A DNA stretch of 64,000 nucleotides. Origin: Planctomycetota bacterium (lineage in GTDB: Bacteria; Planctomycetota; Phycisphaerae; Phycisphaerales; UBA1924). The notes under the pieces are model-generated. The model searched no databases, was not told where the DNA came from, and was given only the letters and a program-made list of their open reading frames with translations. Positions within the stretch are counted from its first letter, which is position 1. The number at the start of each line of letters is the position of its first letter. Location: positions 496,001-560,000 of the forward strand of contig JAFEBO010000008.1 in NCBI GenBank assembly GCA_018242625.1. The letters run 5' to 3'. The position numbers and the translations under genes are program-made. Below, one piece after another: positions 50,831 through 59,383 of this stretch.

Positions 50831-53800
50831 ATGGCTTTCAATCAAACGGTCTGGATTCTTGGACTGCAGTTGGCCTTGTTGACAGGATCCGCTTCGCTGG
50901 CCGGGCCGGTGGAAGAGAAGTCATACCGGGCCGGGATTGGCCTTGCAAACAAGGGGCTGAACGAGCTGGCGGCAGAAGAGCTGCGATCGTTCCTGAAGGC
51001 CGCTCCCGAATCGCCCCACGCGGTCAGCGCCCGGTACACACTCGCGGTTTGCCTTGTGCGGCTCGGAAAACACGAGGAGGCCGCGAAAGAACTCGATCGG
51101 GTTGTCGGAGTTGAAGGATTCGAGTTCGCCGGTGATGCGCTCTTTCTTCGAGCTCAATGCTCCGCTACTCTCGGCGATGATGCTGGTGCCGAGGCCGCGC
51201 TCAAGCGGCTCCTGCACGATCAGCCGGCCTTCAGCCAGGCGGACAGGGCCGTCGTGCTCTACGGCGAGGTTTTGTACCGCCAGGGAAAATATGGACCGGC
51301 CAAGACCCTTCTCTCCCCGTTTGGGCGCAAGTGGCCCCAAAGTCCGGACCGCGACAGGGCCGAATTGTTTCTGGCTCTGTGCGAATTGGGTGCGGGCGAA
51401 GCTCAGGCAAGCGGGCGCCGGTTTGAGGGACTCCTCGCCGGAGCGCCCCAGGGCCCATACGCCGGTCACGCGGCGCTCGGTGCGGCCGATTGCCAGCAGC
51501 GGTTGCAGAATCCAGAGGGCGCGGCCAAGTTTTACGAACTCGCAATCGCTCGCGGTGACGCAAAGGTCAAGGCCGACGCGACGCTTGCCTTGGCGCGACT
51601 TGAACGATCGCGCGGGAACGGCGAAAAAGCCGCGAAGCTTCTGGCAGACGCCGCATCGTTCACGCAGGGTGAGATGGAGCGGGGAGAAGTCGAGCTGGAG
51701 CGGGGCAAACTACTTTACGACTCGGGCAAGATCGGCGATGCCGAGAGCGTCTTCCAGCCTCTGGCAGGGAGAGTTGCAGGAGCCGAGTTGTGGCTTGCAC
51801 GGTGCGCCTCCAGGGCGGGCAGGTATGACCAGGCGATCGTGCAGCTCGATGCGTTAACCCTGGCAGGCGGGCCCCAATTCTCCGATGCTCTGTACGAACG
51901 GGCGGTTGTACTGGTGCAGGCCGGTCGTGACAAAGAGGCGGCCGGAGCCTTTGAACTGTGGGAGCAGCGGTTCCCGTCCGGGGCAATGCGAGCAGATGCG
52001 GTGGCCGCCCGTGCGGCGTGTCTCTACCGGCTTCAGCAGTACGCAGAGAGCAAAGAACTGTGCGAGCGGTTCCTAGGTGAGTATTCGGGGCACGAGCGTG
52101 CGGCGTCGGTGCGTCTGCTGCTTGCAGAGAATCTGTTTCTTTCCGGCGCCTACAGCGACGCTCAGTCGGCCTTTGCCGCGTTCGTAAAGGAATATCCGCA
52201 GGACCCCGGTGTGTGGCGGGCCCGGGTGCGCCGCGGGCTTTGCCTGATCAAACTGGATCGGGGGGAAGCGGGAAAGAAACTGCTGAACAAGGCGCTCGTC
52301 GAAGGTGGACAGGCGCTCGAGCCCGGACTCCGCCGGGTGGCCGCGATGACCCTGGCCGACAGCGCGATCAATGAAAGGGATTGGGCAACTGGAGAAAAGC
52401 TGCTGAGGCCGTTCGTCCCGGAAAGCGGAAACGATGGCGATCTGCTTCTGCGCTACGGAATCTGCCTGGCGAGGCAAGGCAAGAACGCGGAGGCGATTGC
52501 CGCTCTTGATCGGGCCTGTGCCGCCGGGGGGAGCGTGCTGATGCGGTCCAGACTTGAGCGTGGCCAGGCGCTCGCCGCCGCGGGGCGTACGCGGGAAGCG
52601 AGAGAGGATCTGGAAGCGGTGGTGGGTGCGGAGGCCAAATCGGAGTTGGGCGTGCAGGCCCGCCGTAGCCTGGCTTCGATTGCTTCGAGCGAAGGCAGAG
52701 TTTCTGAAGCGGCCGGACTTCTTGCCGATGCGGCGGATTCGGGGGTGCCCGGCGCGCAGGAAATACTTCTCGAGCAGGTCGCGGCGTGGCTGGGCGCGGG
52801 TGAGTTTGCAAAGGCGGAGGCCGGTGCCACGCGCTATCTGGAGGCCGGCGGCAAACAGGTTGCGGAAGCAAAGGTCCGGCGTGCCATCGCGATCAATCGG
52901 CAGGGCCGATCGGATGAAGCGATCCGTCAGCTGGAATCGGTCGCGGGTGAGACGGGGGGTATGGCTGCGGAGTTGGCCGCGGCCGCCCGTTACGAGCTCG
53001 CGTATGCACTGCGGCTTTCGGGCCAGACCAGCCGTGCCGTTGCCGCGTACGAATCGATGCTTCGCGAAAACAGCGGATCCGAACTGGAGGCGCACGCCGG
53101 TCTCGAACTCGCGCAGATCAGGATGGCTGAGGGTGATTTCGAGAGGGCGATCGGCCTTCTCGATCGGGCGAAGCAAGTCGCGAGCCGCATGCCCGAGCGT
53201 GCCGCTGGTCCGGTCAATGAGCGCGAGTTGTATCTTCGCGGATCGTGCCTGTTCCGGATGGGGCGGATGAAGGAATCGGCGGGCGTGCTCGATGAATTTG
53301 TATCTCGGTTTCCGCAGAGCGGGATGCTCTCGAGCGCGCTTGTTTTGCAGGGCGATATCCGGCTTGCCAACGGGAACGCGGCCGAGGCTTCGAGATGCTT
53401 CGAGCGAGTGCTTGCCGGCCAGGCCGGGGCGGATGTCGTGGCGATCGCGCTCTTAAAGCTCGGAGATGCAAAGGCCGCCCTTAAAGACTGGCAGGGCGCG
53501 GAGAAGGCGTACTCCGACTATCTCGCTGCGAACAGCACTTCAGAATTCTGGTTCCAGGCGTCGTTCGGGCTCGGATGGGCGCTCGAGAATCAGGCGAAGT
53601 ATGACGATGCGCTGAAGTGCTACGCCGATGTCGTGGCCCGGCACGAGGGTGTCACCGCCGCCCGGTCGCAGTTTCAGATCGGCGAGTGTTTGTACGCACG
53701 GAAAAAGCTGCCCGAAGCGCTCGCGGCCTTTGCGAAGGTGGACGTTCTGTACGCGTATCCGGAGTGGAGCGCGGCGGCTATCTACGAATCGAGCAGGTGC

Positions 53801-53971
53801 CTTGATGAGCTCGGCAAAGCCGGCGAGGCGGAAGCGCAGCGACAGGACCTCTTGAAGCGATTCCCCGACTCGGCGTGGGCACGGATGGCCGGGGAGCAGC
53901 GGGCGGCACCGCGTCCGACGCTAGGGAGTGCGGACCGGCTTCCGGAAGGCAATCACGGCGGGCGGGAGTGA
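50831..53971 (+). CDS. Large exported TPR-repeat protein
   Basis: 1046 residues, starting at an ATG after gggaggcggct, with signal peptide (NQTVWILGLQLALLTGSASLAG). The mature protein is helical repeats nearly end to end, with TPR/Sel1-like units (LAVCLVRLGKHEEAAKELDR, FLRAQCSATLGDDAGAEAAL, SRCLDELGKAGEAEAQRQDLL). It resembles a much enlarged CpoB/YbgF, the periplasmic TPR partner of the Tol system. Gene order with ExbB, ExbD and a PD40 protein downstream (25 bp, 3 bp and 10 bp gaps) supports that role. No catalytic residues. It starts 179 bp after the BlaR1-like gene, so a second promoter may exist. Confidence 0.85.
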   Translation: MAFNQTVWILGLQLALLTGSASLAGPVEEKSYRAGIGLANKGLNELAAEELRSFLKAAPESPHAVSARYTLAVCLVRLGKHEEAAKELDRVVGVEGFEFAGDALFLRAQCSATLGDDAGAEAALKRLLHDQPAFSQADRAVVLYGEVLYRQGKYGPAKTLLSPFGRKWPQSPDRDRAELFLALCELGAGEAQASGRRFEGLLAGAPQGPYAGHAALGAADCQQRLQNPEGAAKFYELAIARGDAKVKADATLALARLERSRGNGEKAAKLLADAASFTQGEMERGEVELERGKLLYDSGKIGDAESVFQPLAGRVAGAELWLARCASRAGRYDQAIVQLDALTLAGGPQFSDALYERAVVLVQAGRDKEAAGAFELWEQRFPSGAMRADAVAARAACLYRLQQYAESKELCERFLGEYSGHERAASVRLLLAENLFLSGAYSDAQSAFAAFVKEYPQDPGVWRARVRRGLCLIKLDRGEAGKKLLNKALVEGGQALEPGLRRVAAMTLADSAINERDWATGEKLLRPFVPESGNDGDLLLRYGICLARQGKNAEAIAALDRACAAGGSVLMRSRLERGQALAAAGRTREAREDLEAVVGAEAKSELGVQARRSLASIASSEGRVSEAAGLLADAADSGVPGAQEILLEQVAAWLGAGEFAKAEAGATRYLEAGGKQVAEAKVRRAIAINRQGRSDEAIRQLESVAGETGGMAAELAAAARYELAYALRLSGQTSRAVAAYESMLRENSGSELEAHAGLELAQIRMAEGDFERAIGLLDRAKQVASRMPERAAGPVNERELYLRGSCLFRMGRMKESAGVLDEFVSRFPQSGMLSSALVLQGDIRLANGNAAEASRCFERVLAGQAGADVVAIALLKLGDAKAALKDWQGAEKAYSDYLAANSTSEFWFQASFGLGWALENQAKYDDALKCYADVVARHEGVTAARSQFQIGECLYARKKLPEALAAFAKVDVLYAYPEWSAAAIYESSRCLDELGKAGEAEAQRQDLLKRFPDSAWARMAGEQRAAPRPTLGSADRLPEGNHGGRE

Positions 53972-53996
53972 AGAGTAATTCCACCAGGAGCAGCCA

Positions 53997-54716
53997 ATGA
54001 ACTTGATGAGCGAGAGTTTTGCAGTATTGGGTCAGCAGACGCAGCCGGGTCTCGTTTCGACCGTGCTTGAGATGGTTCTCAAGGGCGGCTGGAGCATGGT
54101 GCCTCTTGGCGTTTGCTCGCTTGTAGCGCTTGCGCTGGTGGTCGAAAGATGGATACTGACCCGGCCGGGACGCATCGCGCCGCCCCCATTCATGGCTTCG
54201 ATCGCGGCGCTCCGGGCGAGTCCGTCGCGGCTGCTTGCGGCATGTGATGCGGACAAGAGCCCTGTGGCGTGCGTCATCGCCGAAGGAGTGCGGGCACGCG
54301 ACGGGTCCCCGGACGAGATCGAAAAGAGGCTGGCGGAGGCGGGGCAACGTCAGGTACTGAAGCTGCGCCATCGAATGAGGCTGATTTCGGTGCTGCCCCA
54401 GGTCGCCACCATGCTGGGGCTGCTGGGAACGGTGGTCGGGATGATCCGCACGTTTACGGTCGTTGCCGCCTCCGCGGAATCGCTGGGAAAAACCGAGAAG
54501 CTCGCGCAGGGCATCTATGAGGCCTGGACCGCGACGGCCGCCGGATTGATCATCGCGATTCCGACTCTGCTTGCGTACCACATCCTGATGGGCAGGATCG
54601 ACGCTGCGGCGGCGGCTTTGGACGCGGCGGCGACGCAGTGGCTGCGACCGAGCGGCGTTGAAGCGCCTTCGACCCGAGAAAGTGTTGAGGGCGAGCTCGC
54701 GCTTGCGGAGGGATAA
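53997..54716 (+). CDS. MotA/TolQ/ExbB proton-channel protein
   Basis: 239 residues with three membrane helices (about 31-51, 129-155 and 172-197), the ExbB/TolQ pattern. The core sequence VLPQVATMLGLLGTVVGMI and IYEAWTATAAGLIIAIPTLL is the MotA_ExbB signature. With the next gene it makes the proton-driven motor. The large cytoplasmic loop (about 60-125) between helix 1 and 2 has the expected charge. The first 25 residues before helix 1 are probably periplasmic. Starts 25 bp after the TPR gene. Confidence 0.93.
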   Translation: MNLMSESFAVLGQQTQPGLVSTVLEMVLKGGWSMVPLGVCSLVALALVVERWILTRPGRIAPPPFMASIAALRASPSRLLAACDADKSPVACVIAEGVRARDGSPDEIEKRLAEAGQRQVLKLRHRMRLISVLPQVATMLGLLGTVVGMIRTFTVVAASAESLGKTEKLAQGIYEAWTATAAGLIIAIPTLLAYHILMGRIDAAAAALDAAATQWLRPSGVEAPSTRESVEGELALAEG

Positions 54717-54719
54717 ATC

Positions 54720-55133
54720 ATGCTCATCCGGAATGCCGAAGCTCGGGATGATTCCCACATCGACTTTGTACCGATGGTCGATGTGCTTTTCAACCTGCTC
54801 ATCTTTTTCCTGATCGCGACCAGCATGGCTCAGACCGAGCGGGAAATGCGCATCGCGTTGCCGCATGCGGCGGCGTCCGGCCCGATCTCGATAGCGATGC
54901 GGGAGATCATCATCAACGTCGATTCGGAAGGGAAGGCGATAGTGGGGGGAAAAGTGATGGATGCCGGGGTACTTGCCGAGACGCTCCGCAGCGCGGTCGC
55001 GGCAAATCCCTCGCAGAAGGTGAGCGTTCGCGGGGACCGCACGACGGCGTATGCAAATGTCGCCCGAGTGCTGGATGTGTGCAAGGGCGCGGGCGTACAG
55101 CAGCCATATCTCGAAACTGTGCCTCTTCGTTGA
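54720..55133 (+). CDS. ExbD/TolR biopolymer-transport protein
   Basis: 137 residues. One membrane helix (about 17-36, FVPMVDVLFNLLIFFLIA) has the catalytic Asp21, at the place of the proton-carrying Asp of ExbD/TolR. The periplasmic domain has KVSVRGDRTTAYANVARVLDVCKGAG, the family's conserved end. It starts 3 bp after the ExbB gene, so both should be made in step. It is the stator partner that transfers force to a periplasmic effector. Which effector is discussed under the next gene. Confidence 0.93.
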   Translation: MLIRNAEARDDSHIDFVPMVDVLFNLLIFFLIATSMAQTEREMRIALPHAAASGPISIAMREIIINVDSEGKAIVGGKVMDAGVLAETLRSAVAANPSQKVSVRGDRTTAYANVARVLDVCKGAGVQQPYLETVPLR

Positions 55134-55143
55134 GGAGGGTGGG

Positions 55144-58100
55144 ATGACGCGGATGGTTCTCAAGCCCGGCGGTAAGGTGGCGGTCACGATCGCGCTCATT
55201 CTGTGCGCCGTGATCACAACGGCCCTTGTGTTCTGGCTGCCGTGGTCCCGTTCGTGGTGGACGGATGGGCGGTCGATCCGGGTTCGAACCAGCGAGATCA
55301 TCCCGCGGCGGATCCTCTGGCAGCCGGCCGTTCCGGTGCGTCCGCAAGCGGGAGCCGAGGAATACGAACCGCGGTTGAGCACCGATGGAACGATGATGCT
55401 GCTGGTGCGGGGCCGAGCCGGGGGTAACGCGGATCTCTACGAATCCGTGCTGTCGAACGGAGCGTGGACCGAGCCTCGCGGGATCGATGAGATCAACACA
55501 AACTCCGACGAACTCGGACCAGAGCTTTCTTCGGATGGAAAAACGCTCTATTTCTACTCCGACAGGCCGGGCGGGCTTGGCGGGTATGACATCTGGATGT
55601 CGAAGCGGGAGGGTGAGAAGTGGGGCACTCCCGTTAATCCCGGCGCGGCGGTGAATAGCCCGGCCAATGAATACGGCCCGGCGGCAGCACCGGATGGTCA
55701 GACGCTCTACTTCGCCTCCAACCGATCGAGGCCCGGCGAAACCGAAGATCGTGGCGTGGAATGGGCCGCGACCCTGCGGGAACGCCGGCACCGGCACGAT
55801 TACGACCTCTACGCCGCGGAGATCCGCGGCCAGGAGATTCTGCCGGCGCGCGCTGTCGCGGAACTCAACACGCCGTTTGACGAGGGTGCCCCCGCATTGA
55901 GCGCAGCGGGTGACTTTGTGTACTTTGCTTCGGATCGACCCGGGGGCTTCGGCGGGTTGGATGTGTACCGCGCGAGGCTGCGCGCCGGAAAGTTCGATGC
56001 TCCGGAAAATCTCGGGCGGGCGGTAAACTCCGATCGGAACGACTTGGACCCGGCGCTGAGCCTGGACGGTTTTCGGCTGTATTTCAGTTCGGATCGCGCG
56101 AGCACTCCGGAGGCACGCGTCTTTGCACTCTGGCAATGCGGCTCACGCGAGGTGTTCGAAGATGTGGAGCGCGTGTCGCACGCCGGGGCGGCACGGGAAC
56201 TCTGGGACAGATTGTGGCCGTGGCTCATCGCGCTGCTGATCGGGCTCGCTTCGGCGGCGCTGCTCTGGCGACTCTGGACCGACGAATTGTGGCGGCGACG
56301 CCTCGGGAGACTCAGCCTCCTGGCTCAGTGTCTTCTCATTTCCATGCTCGTGCACGGTCTGATCGTGTCGGGCCTGGCGGTCTGGAAGGTCGGGAGCGGC
56401 ATCGCGGATGTTCTGAAAGATCCCGGCGGCACGCAGGTGATACTGAGTTCCGCCGGGGCGGGCGGTGAATTGGTTTCCCAGCTTGAAAGCACCGGCAGCG
56501 GGATAGCCGTGCCAGCCCTTTTGGCAACCACATCGGTGCCGGAACTTCCACCGATCCAAACGACATCGACCGCGAGTTCGGTCGATGCGCCGCTGCCCGC
56601 GGCGAATCTGGACGTCACCCCGGCCGTCCAGTTGCCAAGCAGCTCCCGACAGGACGAGCTGACGAATGTTCGTGTCGTTCGGCCTGAATCGGCGCTTCCA
56701 ACGCAAGCCGCGCTGCCTCAGATCGCCCGTGAAGACAGGGCTGAGAGCAAGTTCTCGGTGCAACCGGGGACCACGCCTCATATTGAAGCCGCTCCGGTAG
56801 TGGTTGAGTTGCGTGCACCCGCGTCGAATCTGGATGCTCCGGCGACGTCGACCGGTGCCGCGCCGATGGAGATTCAGCCCGGGCGATCGGCCGCGCGGGA
56901 GTCTGAACCGGCTCGTCGTGCGAGCCTCGAAGTGCGTGCCGTAGGTGGTGAGCGGCTCCCAGCCAGTTCTCCGGCTGCTGTCTCGAATCCGGAGGAGTCT
57001 GCCAGAGTCGACTTGAGCAAGCTGCCTTCGAGCGGTCCGGGGCTTGCGATGACTGAGACCAAGTCTGCCGCGCCGACCGAGTTGGGCCTGCCGCCGGTCG
57101 GAACAGGTGCTGCCGCTTTGGCGCGAAATGAATCCTCGGACCTTTCGCCTCGAATGGATGGACGTCTTGAGGTGCCGAATGAGGCCGCCCGACCGCTTTC
57201 CAAGGCGCTTCAAGAATTGCCACCCACGACAGCGGACGGAGCGGCCACATCGCTCCCCCAACTCACGCCTGGTTCGCAAGCAAATCCGGAGAAGCGTCTC
57301 TCCGCCGCCGATACCGCAGTGCCCGGCTTCTCAGGGGTGGCTCTGGAAACCGTGGGGCGAGTGCGTTCAAACGATGGAAATCTGAAGGCCGGTCTCGAAG
57401 GCGCGAAAAGCACCGAGCAGGCGGCCCTGATGGCCTTTAAGCCCGGCTCGGCACCGGAAGCACGCAGCGCCGCCTCGGGAAGCGCGGCGGTCGCCGCCGC
57501 GCCCCTCGGGATCCAAACGGGCGGGTCCGAAATCCGCATCCCCGCGACTCCGATCGAACCGGTCGAGTCGTTCGCGCAGCGGGCGCCGGAAGTCCGCTCG
57601 GAAACGCTGGAAAAAATGGGAGGGAACGCTCAGACGGAGCGTGCGGTCGGTCGGGCGCTCGAGTGGTTTGCGCGGCACCAGTCCGCGGATGGGAAGTGGT
57701 CGGGCGAATCCTTCGACGATGGCTGCGGTCGCTGCGGAGCGGCGGCCGAGATACATGCGGATGCGGCGCTCACAGGCCTGGTCCTGCTCTGCTATCTGGG
57801 ATCCGGGCACACGCATCAACTCGAGGGGCCGTACAAGGAACGCGTGCAGAAGGGGCTTGAATGGCTGATCGCGAGGCAGAGTGCCAACGGTGATCTGCGA
57901 CGCGGGGAGACGATGTACGGCCAGACGATTGCCGCCGTCGCTCTGTGCGAGGCTTTGGCAATGACGCGAGATCCAGCTCTTGCTGACCCCGCGCGCCTCG
58001 CCGTGCAGTTCGTGCTGCAGACCGCGGCCAAGCCGCGCGATCGCCGAGCGGCCGATGAAGATACTTCGGTGCTTGGGTGGCTCGTCATGACCGTGGAAAG

Positions 58101-58572
58101 CGCTCGCCGCGCCGGCATCGCCGTCCCCCGCGATGTGTTCGCAGCCGCGGACCGTTTCCTGGATTCGGTGGAGACGAACGGCAGATATGCGTACGCACGG
58201 GGTGCGGCACCCAGCCCGGAAATGACCGCGGAAGCGCTCTTTGTGCGGCAGATTGTCGGGCACGAGCGGAGCGAACCCCGGATGTCTGCCTCGGCCGAAT
58301 TCGTTCTCGCCACAAAGCCCAGGTGGGAGAACGGAGCTCCGACCTATCACTGGTATTACGCGACTCTCTCGCTCTTCCAGCAGCAGGGCCAGTCATGGAA
58401 TGCCTGGAACGAAGCGCTGATGCCGCAACTGGTTGGCCATCAGAGGACCGATGGTCCCGCAGCGGGAAGCTGGGATCCGCAGGACGAATGGTCGCGGCTG
58501 GGAGGGCGTGTGTATCAGACCGCCATATGCACGCTGAGCCTGGAGGTTTACTACCGCTACAAACCGCGGTGA
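55144..58572 (+). CDS. Giant membrane protein: PD40 (TolB-like) domain, paired helices, long linker, terpene-cyclase-like toroid
   Basis: 1142 residues. Helix 1 (about 9-31) anchors the N-terminus. Residues about 70-345 are PD40/TolB-like propeller repeats (ELGPELSSDGKTLYFYSDRP, EYGPAAAPDGQTLYFASNRS, EGAPALSAAGDFVYFASDRP). Helices 2 (about 358-378) and 3 (about 391-412) are joined by a short basic cytoplasmic loop (DELWRRRLGR). By the positive-inside rule the PD40 domain and everything after helix 3 are periplasmic. A roughly 400-residue Ala/Pro/Ser/Glu linker leads to an alpha/alpha toroid (about 824-1142) like prenyltransferase/squalene-hopene-cyclase repeats (LEWFARHQSADGKWSGESF, YGQTIAAVALCEALAMT). 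The DxDD acid motif of hopene cyclases is not seen, so it is probably a binding domain. Encoded 10 bp after ExbD. Role in force transduction is inferred. Confidence 0.8.
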   Translation: MTRMVLKPGGKVAVTIALILCAVITTALVFWLPWSRSWWTDGRSIRVRTSEIIPRRILWQPAVPVRPQAGAEEYEPRLSTDGTMMLLVRGRAGGNADLYESVLSNGAWTEPRGIDEINTNSDELGPELSSDGKTLYFYSDRPGGLGGYDIWMSKREGEKWGTPVNPGAAVNSPANEYGPAAAPDGQTLYFASNRSRPGETEDRGVEWAATLRERRHRHDYDLYAAEIRGQEILPARAVAELNTPFDEGAPALSAAGDFVYFASDRPGGFGGLDVYRARLRAGKFDAPENLGRAVNSDRNDLDPALSLDGFRLYFSSDRASTPEARVFALWQCGSREVFEDVERVSHAGAARELWDRLWPWLIALLIGLASAALLWRLWTDELWRRRLGRLSLLAQCLLISMLVHGLIVSGLAVWKVGSGIADVLKDPGGTQVILSSAGAGGELVSQLESTGSGIAVPALLATTSVPELPPIQTTSTASSVDAPLPAANLDVTPAVQLPSSSRQDELTNVRVVRPESALPTQAALPQIAREDRAESKFSVQPGTTPHIEAAPVVVELRAPASNLDAPATSTGAAPMEIQPGRSAARESEPARRASLEVRAVGGERLPASSPAAVSNPEESARVDLSKLPSSGPGLAMTETKSAAPTELGLPPVGTGAAALARNESSDLSPRMDGRLEVPNEAARPLSKALQELPPTTADGAATSLPQLTPGSQANPEKRLSAADTAVPGFSGVALETVGRVRSNDGNLKAGLEGAKSTEQAALMAFKPGSAPEARSAASGSAAVAAAPLGIQTGGSEIRIPATPIEPVESFAQRAPEVRSETLEKMGGNAQTERAVGRALEWFARHQSADGKWSGESFDDGCGRCGAAAEIHADAALTGLVLLCYLGSGHTHQLEGPYKERVQKGLEWLIARQSANGDLRRGETMYGQTIAAVALCEALAMTRDPALADPARLAVQFVLQTAAKPRDRRAADEDTSVLGWLVMTVESARRAGIAVPRDVFAAADRFLDSVETNGRYAYARGAAPSPEMTAEALFVRQIVGHERSEPRMSASAEFVLATKPRWENGAPTYHWYYATLSLFQQQGQSWNAWNEALMPQLVGHQRTDGPAAGSWDPQDEWSRLGGRVYQTAICTLSLEVYYRYKPR

Positions 58573-58596
58573 AATCGATGCCGGTACAGTTGCGGG

Positions 58597-58812
58597 ATGT
58601 CACTGCTCAAGCGCCGGGCCGCCGCCCGAAAGTACAGGCCCGCGAAGATCCGGCTGCTGCTGGTGCCCTTGTGCCCCCCAGATCGCCAGGCGAAGCCAAA
58701 CGGGTGGGCGGGTGGGATAGTCCAATGGCACGATCCTGGCGGCGCGTACGCAGCCGGAGCGGGGTCAAAAACGGTTCGGGATGGGCGGCGGGGAACTTCG
58801 GCTCATCGGTAG
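58597..58812 (+). pseudogene. Remnant of a gene starting like a UDG-like family
   Basis: The first 23 residues (MSLLKRRAAARKYRPAKIRL followed by LLV) have the look of the start of a family of uracil-DNA-glycosylase-like proteins (KRxxRKYRPxxIRVLLVxExPP). After the Val the family sequence should continue with a Gly/Glu-Ser-Pro-Pro motif, but here the reading becomes unrelated (PLCPPDRQAKPNGWAGG). I take it as a 5' fragment joined to foreign sequence at about base 58665. It could also be a chance match, as the region is short. Confidence 0.25.
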
Positions 58813-58866
58813 AGCGTCGGGGTCACCTAAGGCCACAGCAAGCGAAGAACGGGGATTTGGAGCGCG

Positions 58867-58901
58867 AACAAGGCCGAACAGCAGTTGTTCGGCCTTGTTT
58901 T
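58867..58901 (+). terminator. Strong rho-independent terminator without an obvious gene before it
   Basis: A perfect 14-bp stem (AACAAGGCCGAACA 58867-58880 with TGTTCGGCCTTGTT 58886-58899), five-base loop, and a T run (TTTTCT) directly after. It is about 300 bp past the PD40/toroid gene, so it could end that operon, or a small RNA made from 58600-58860. Confidence 0.8.
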
Positions 58902-59383
58902 CTGTAGCAAAGACGCCCCGCCGAAAGGCGGTGCGTCCGTGGGAAGATTTGAAACTGATTAGCCCGCAAGTCAGCGAATCGCTGCCCGAGGAGCCTTTTC
59001 TGACAATCCTCACGAGCTACGAAGGCCACCAGACCCTAACAACAACGCCACAAAGTTGTGGAAGCCCCTTCATCGAAAAGCGGGTTCTGCAGACCACGGC
59101 AAAAGAAAGCCGTCTGTAGCCTATTTGAATGGTGCCGGCGAGCCCGTCGGGTCAGGGGTGGCTCATTTCAGTGCGCAGGAAAGCAATGATCTGCAGCCTA
59201 ACAGCCCGCTAAATGGCCAAAGTTTATGTTCGCTCTTGTATTTACCTGCCGCGGTGAGGACAATGGATTCCTCACGCGTGTTTCCAAAGAGAAAGCAACG
59301 CGTCTTGGAATCGCGGAATGTCCGGGCCCGGTCGGGCTCAATGCCTTTGGAACCGCGAGCATTTGGCTAAAGAGAGGGTGGAG

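Larger units (their letters stand above)
58573..59383. other. Gene-poor 811-bp region
   Basis: No intact gene. It contains a probable gene remnant (58597-58812), an orphan terminator (58867-58901), then 480 bp of A/T-richer, mixed sequence leading to the ice-binding-like gene. The last part must hold that gene's promoter and a good ribosome site (agagagggtggag). I saw no tRNA, riboswitch or repeat in it that I could support. Confidence 0.5.

Noticed and set aside
58665-58860. Possible tRNA genes (two D-arm-like stretches, TAGTCCAATGGCA and GGCTCATCGGTAGAGC)
   Set aside because: No matching acceptor, anticodon stem or T arm around either; they do not fold as tRNA.
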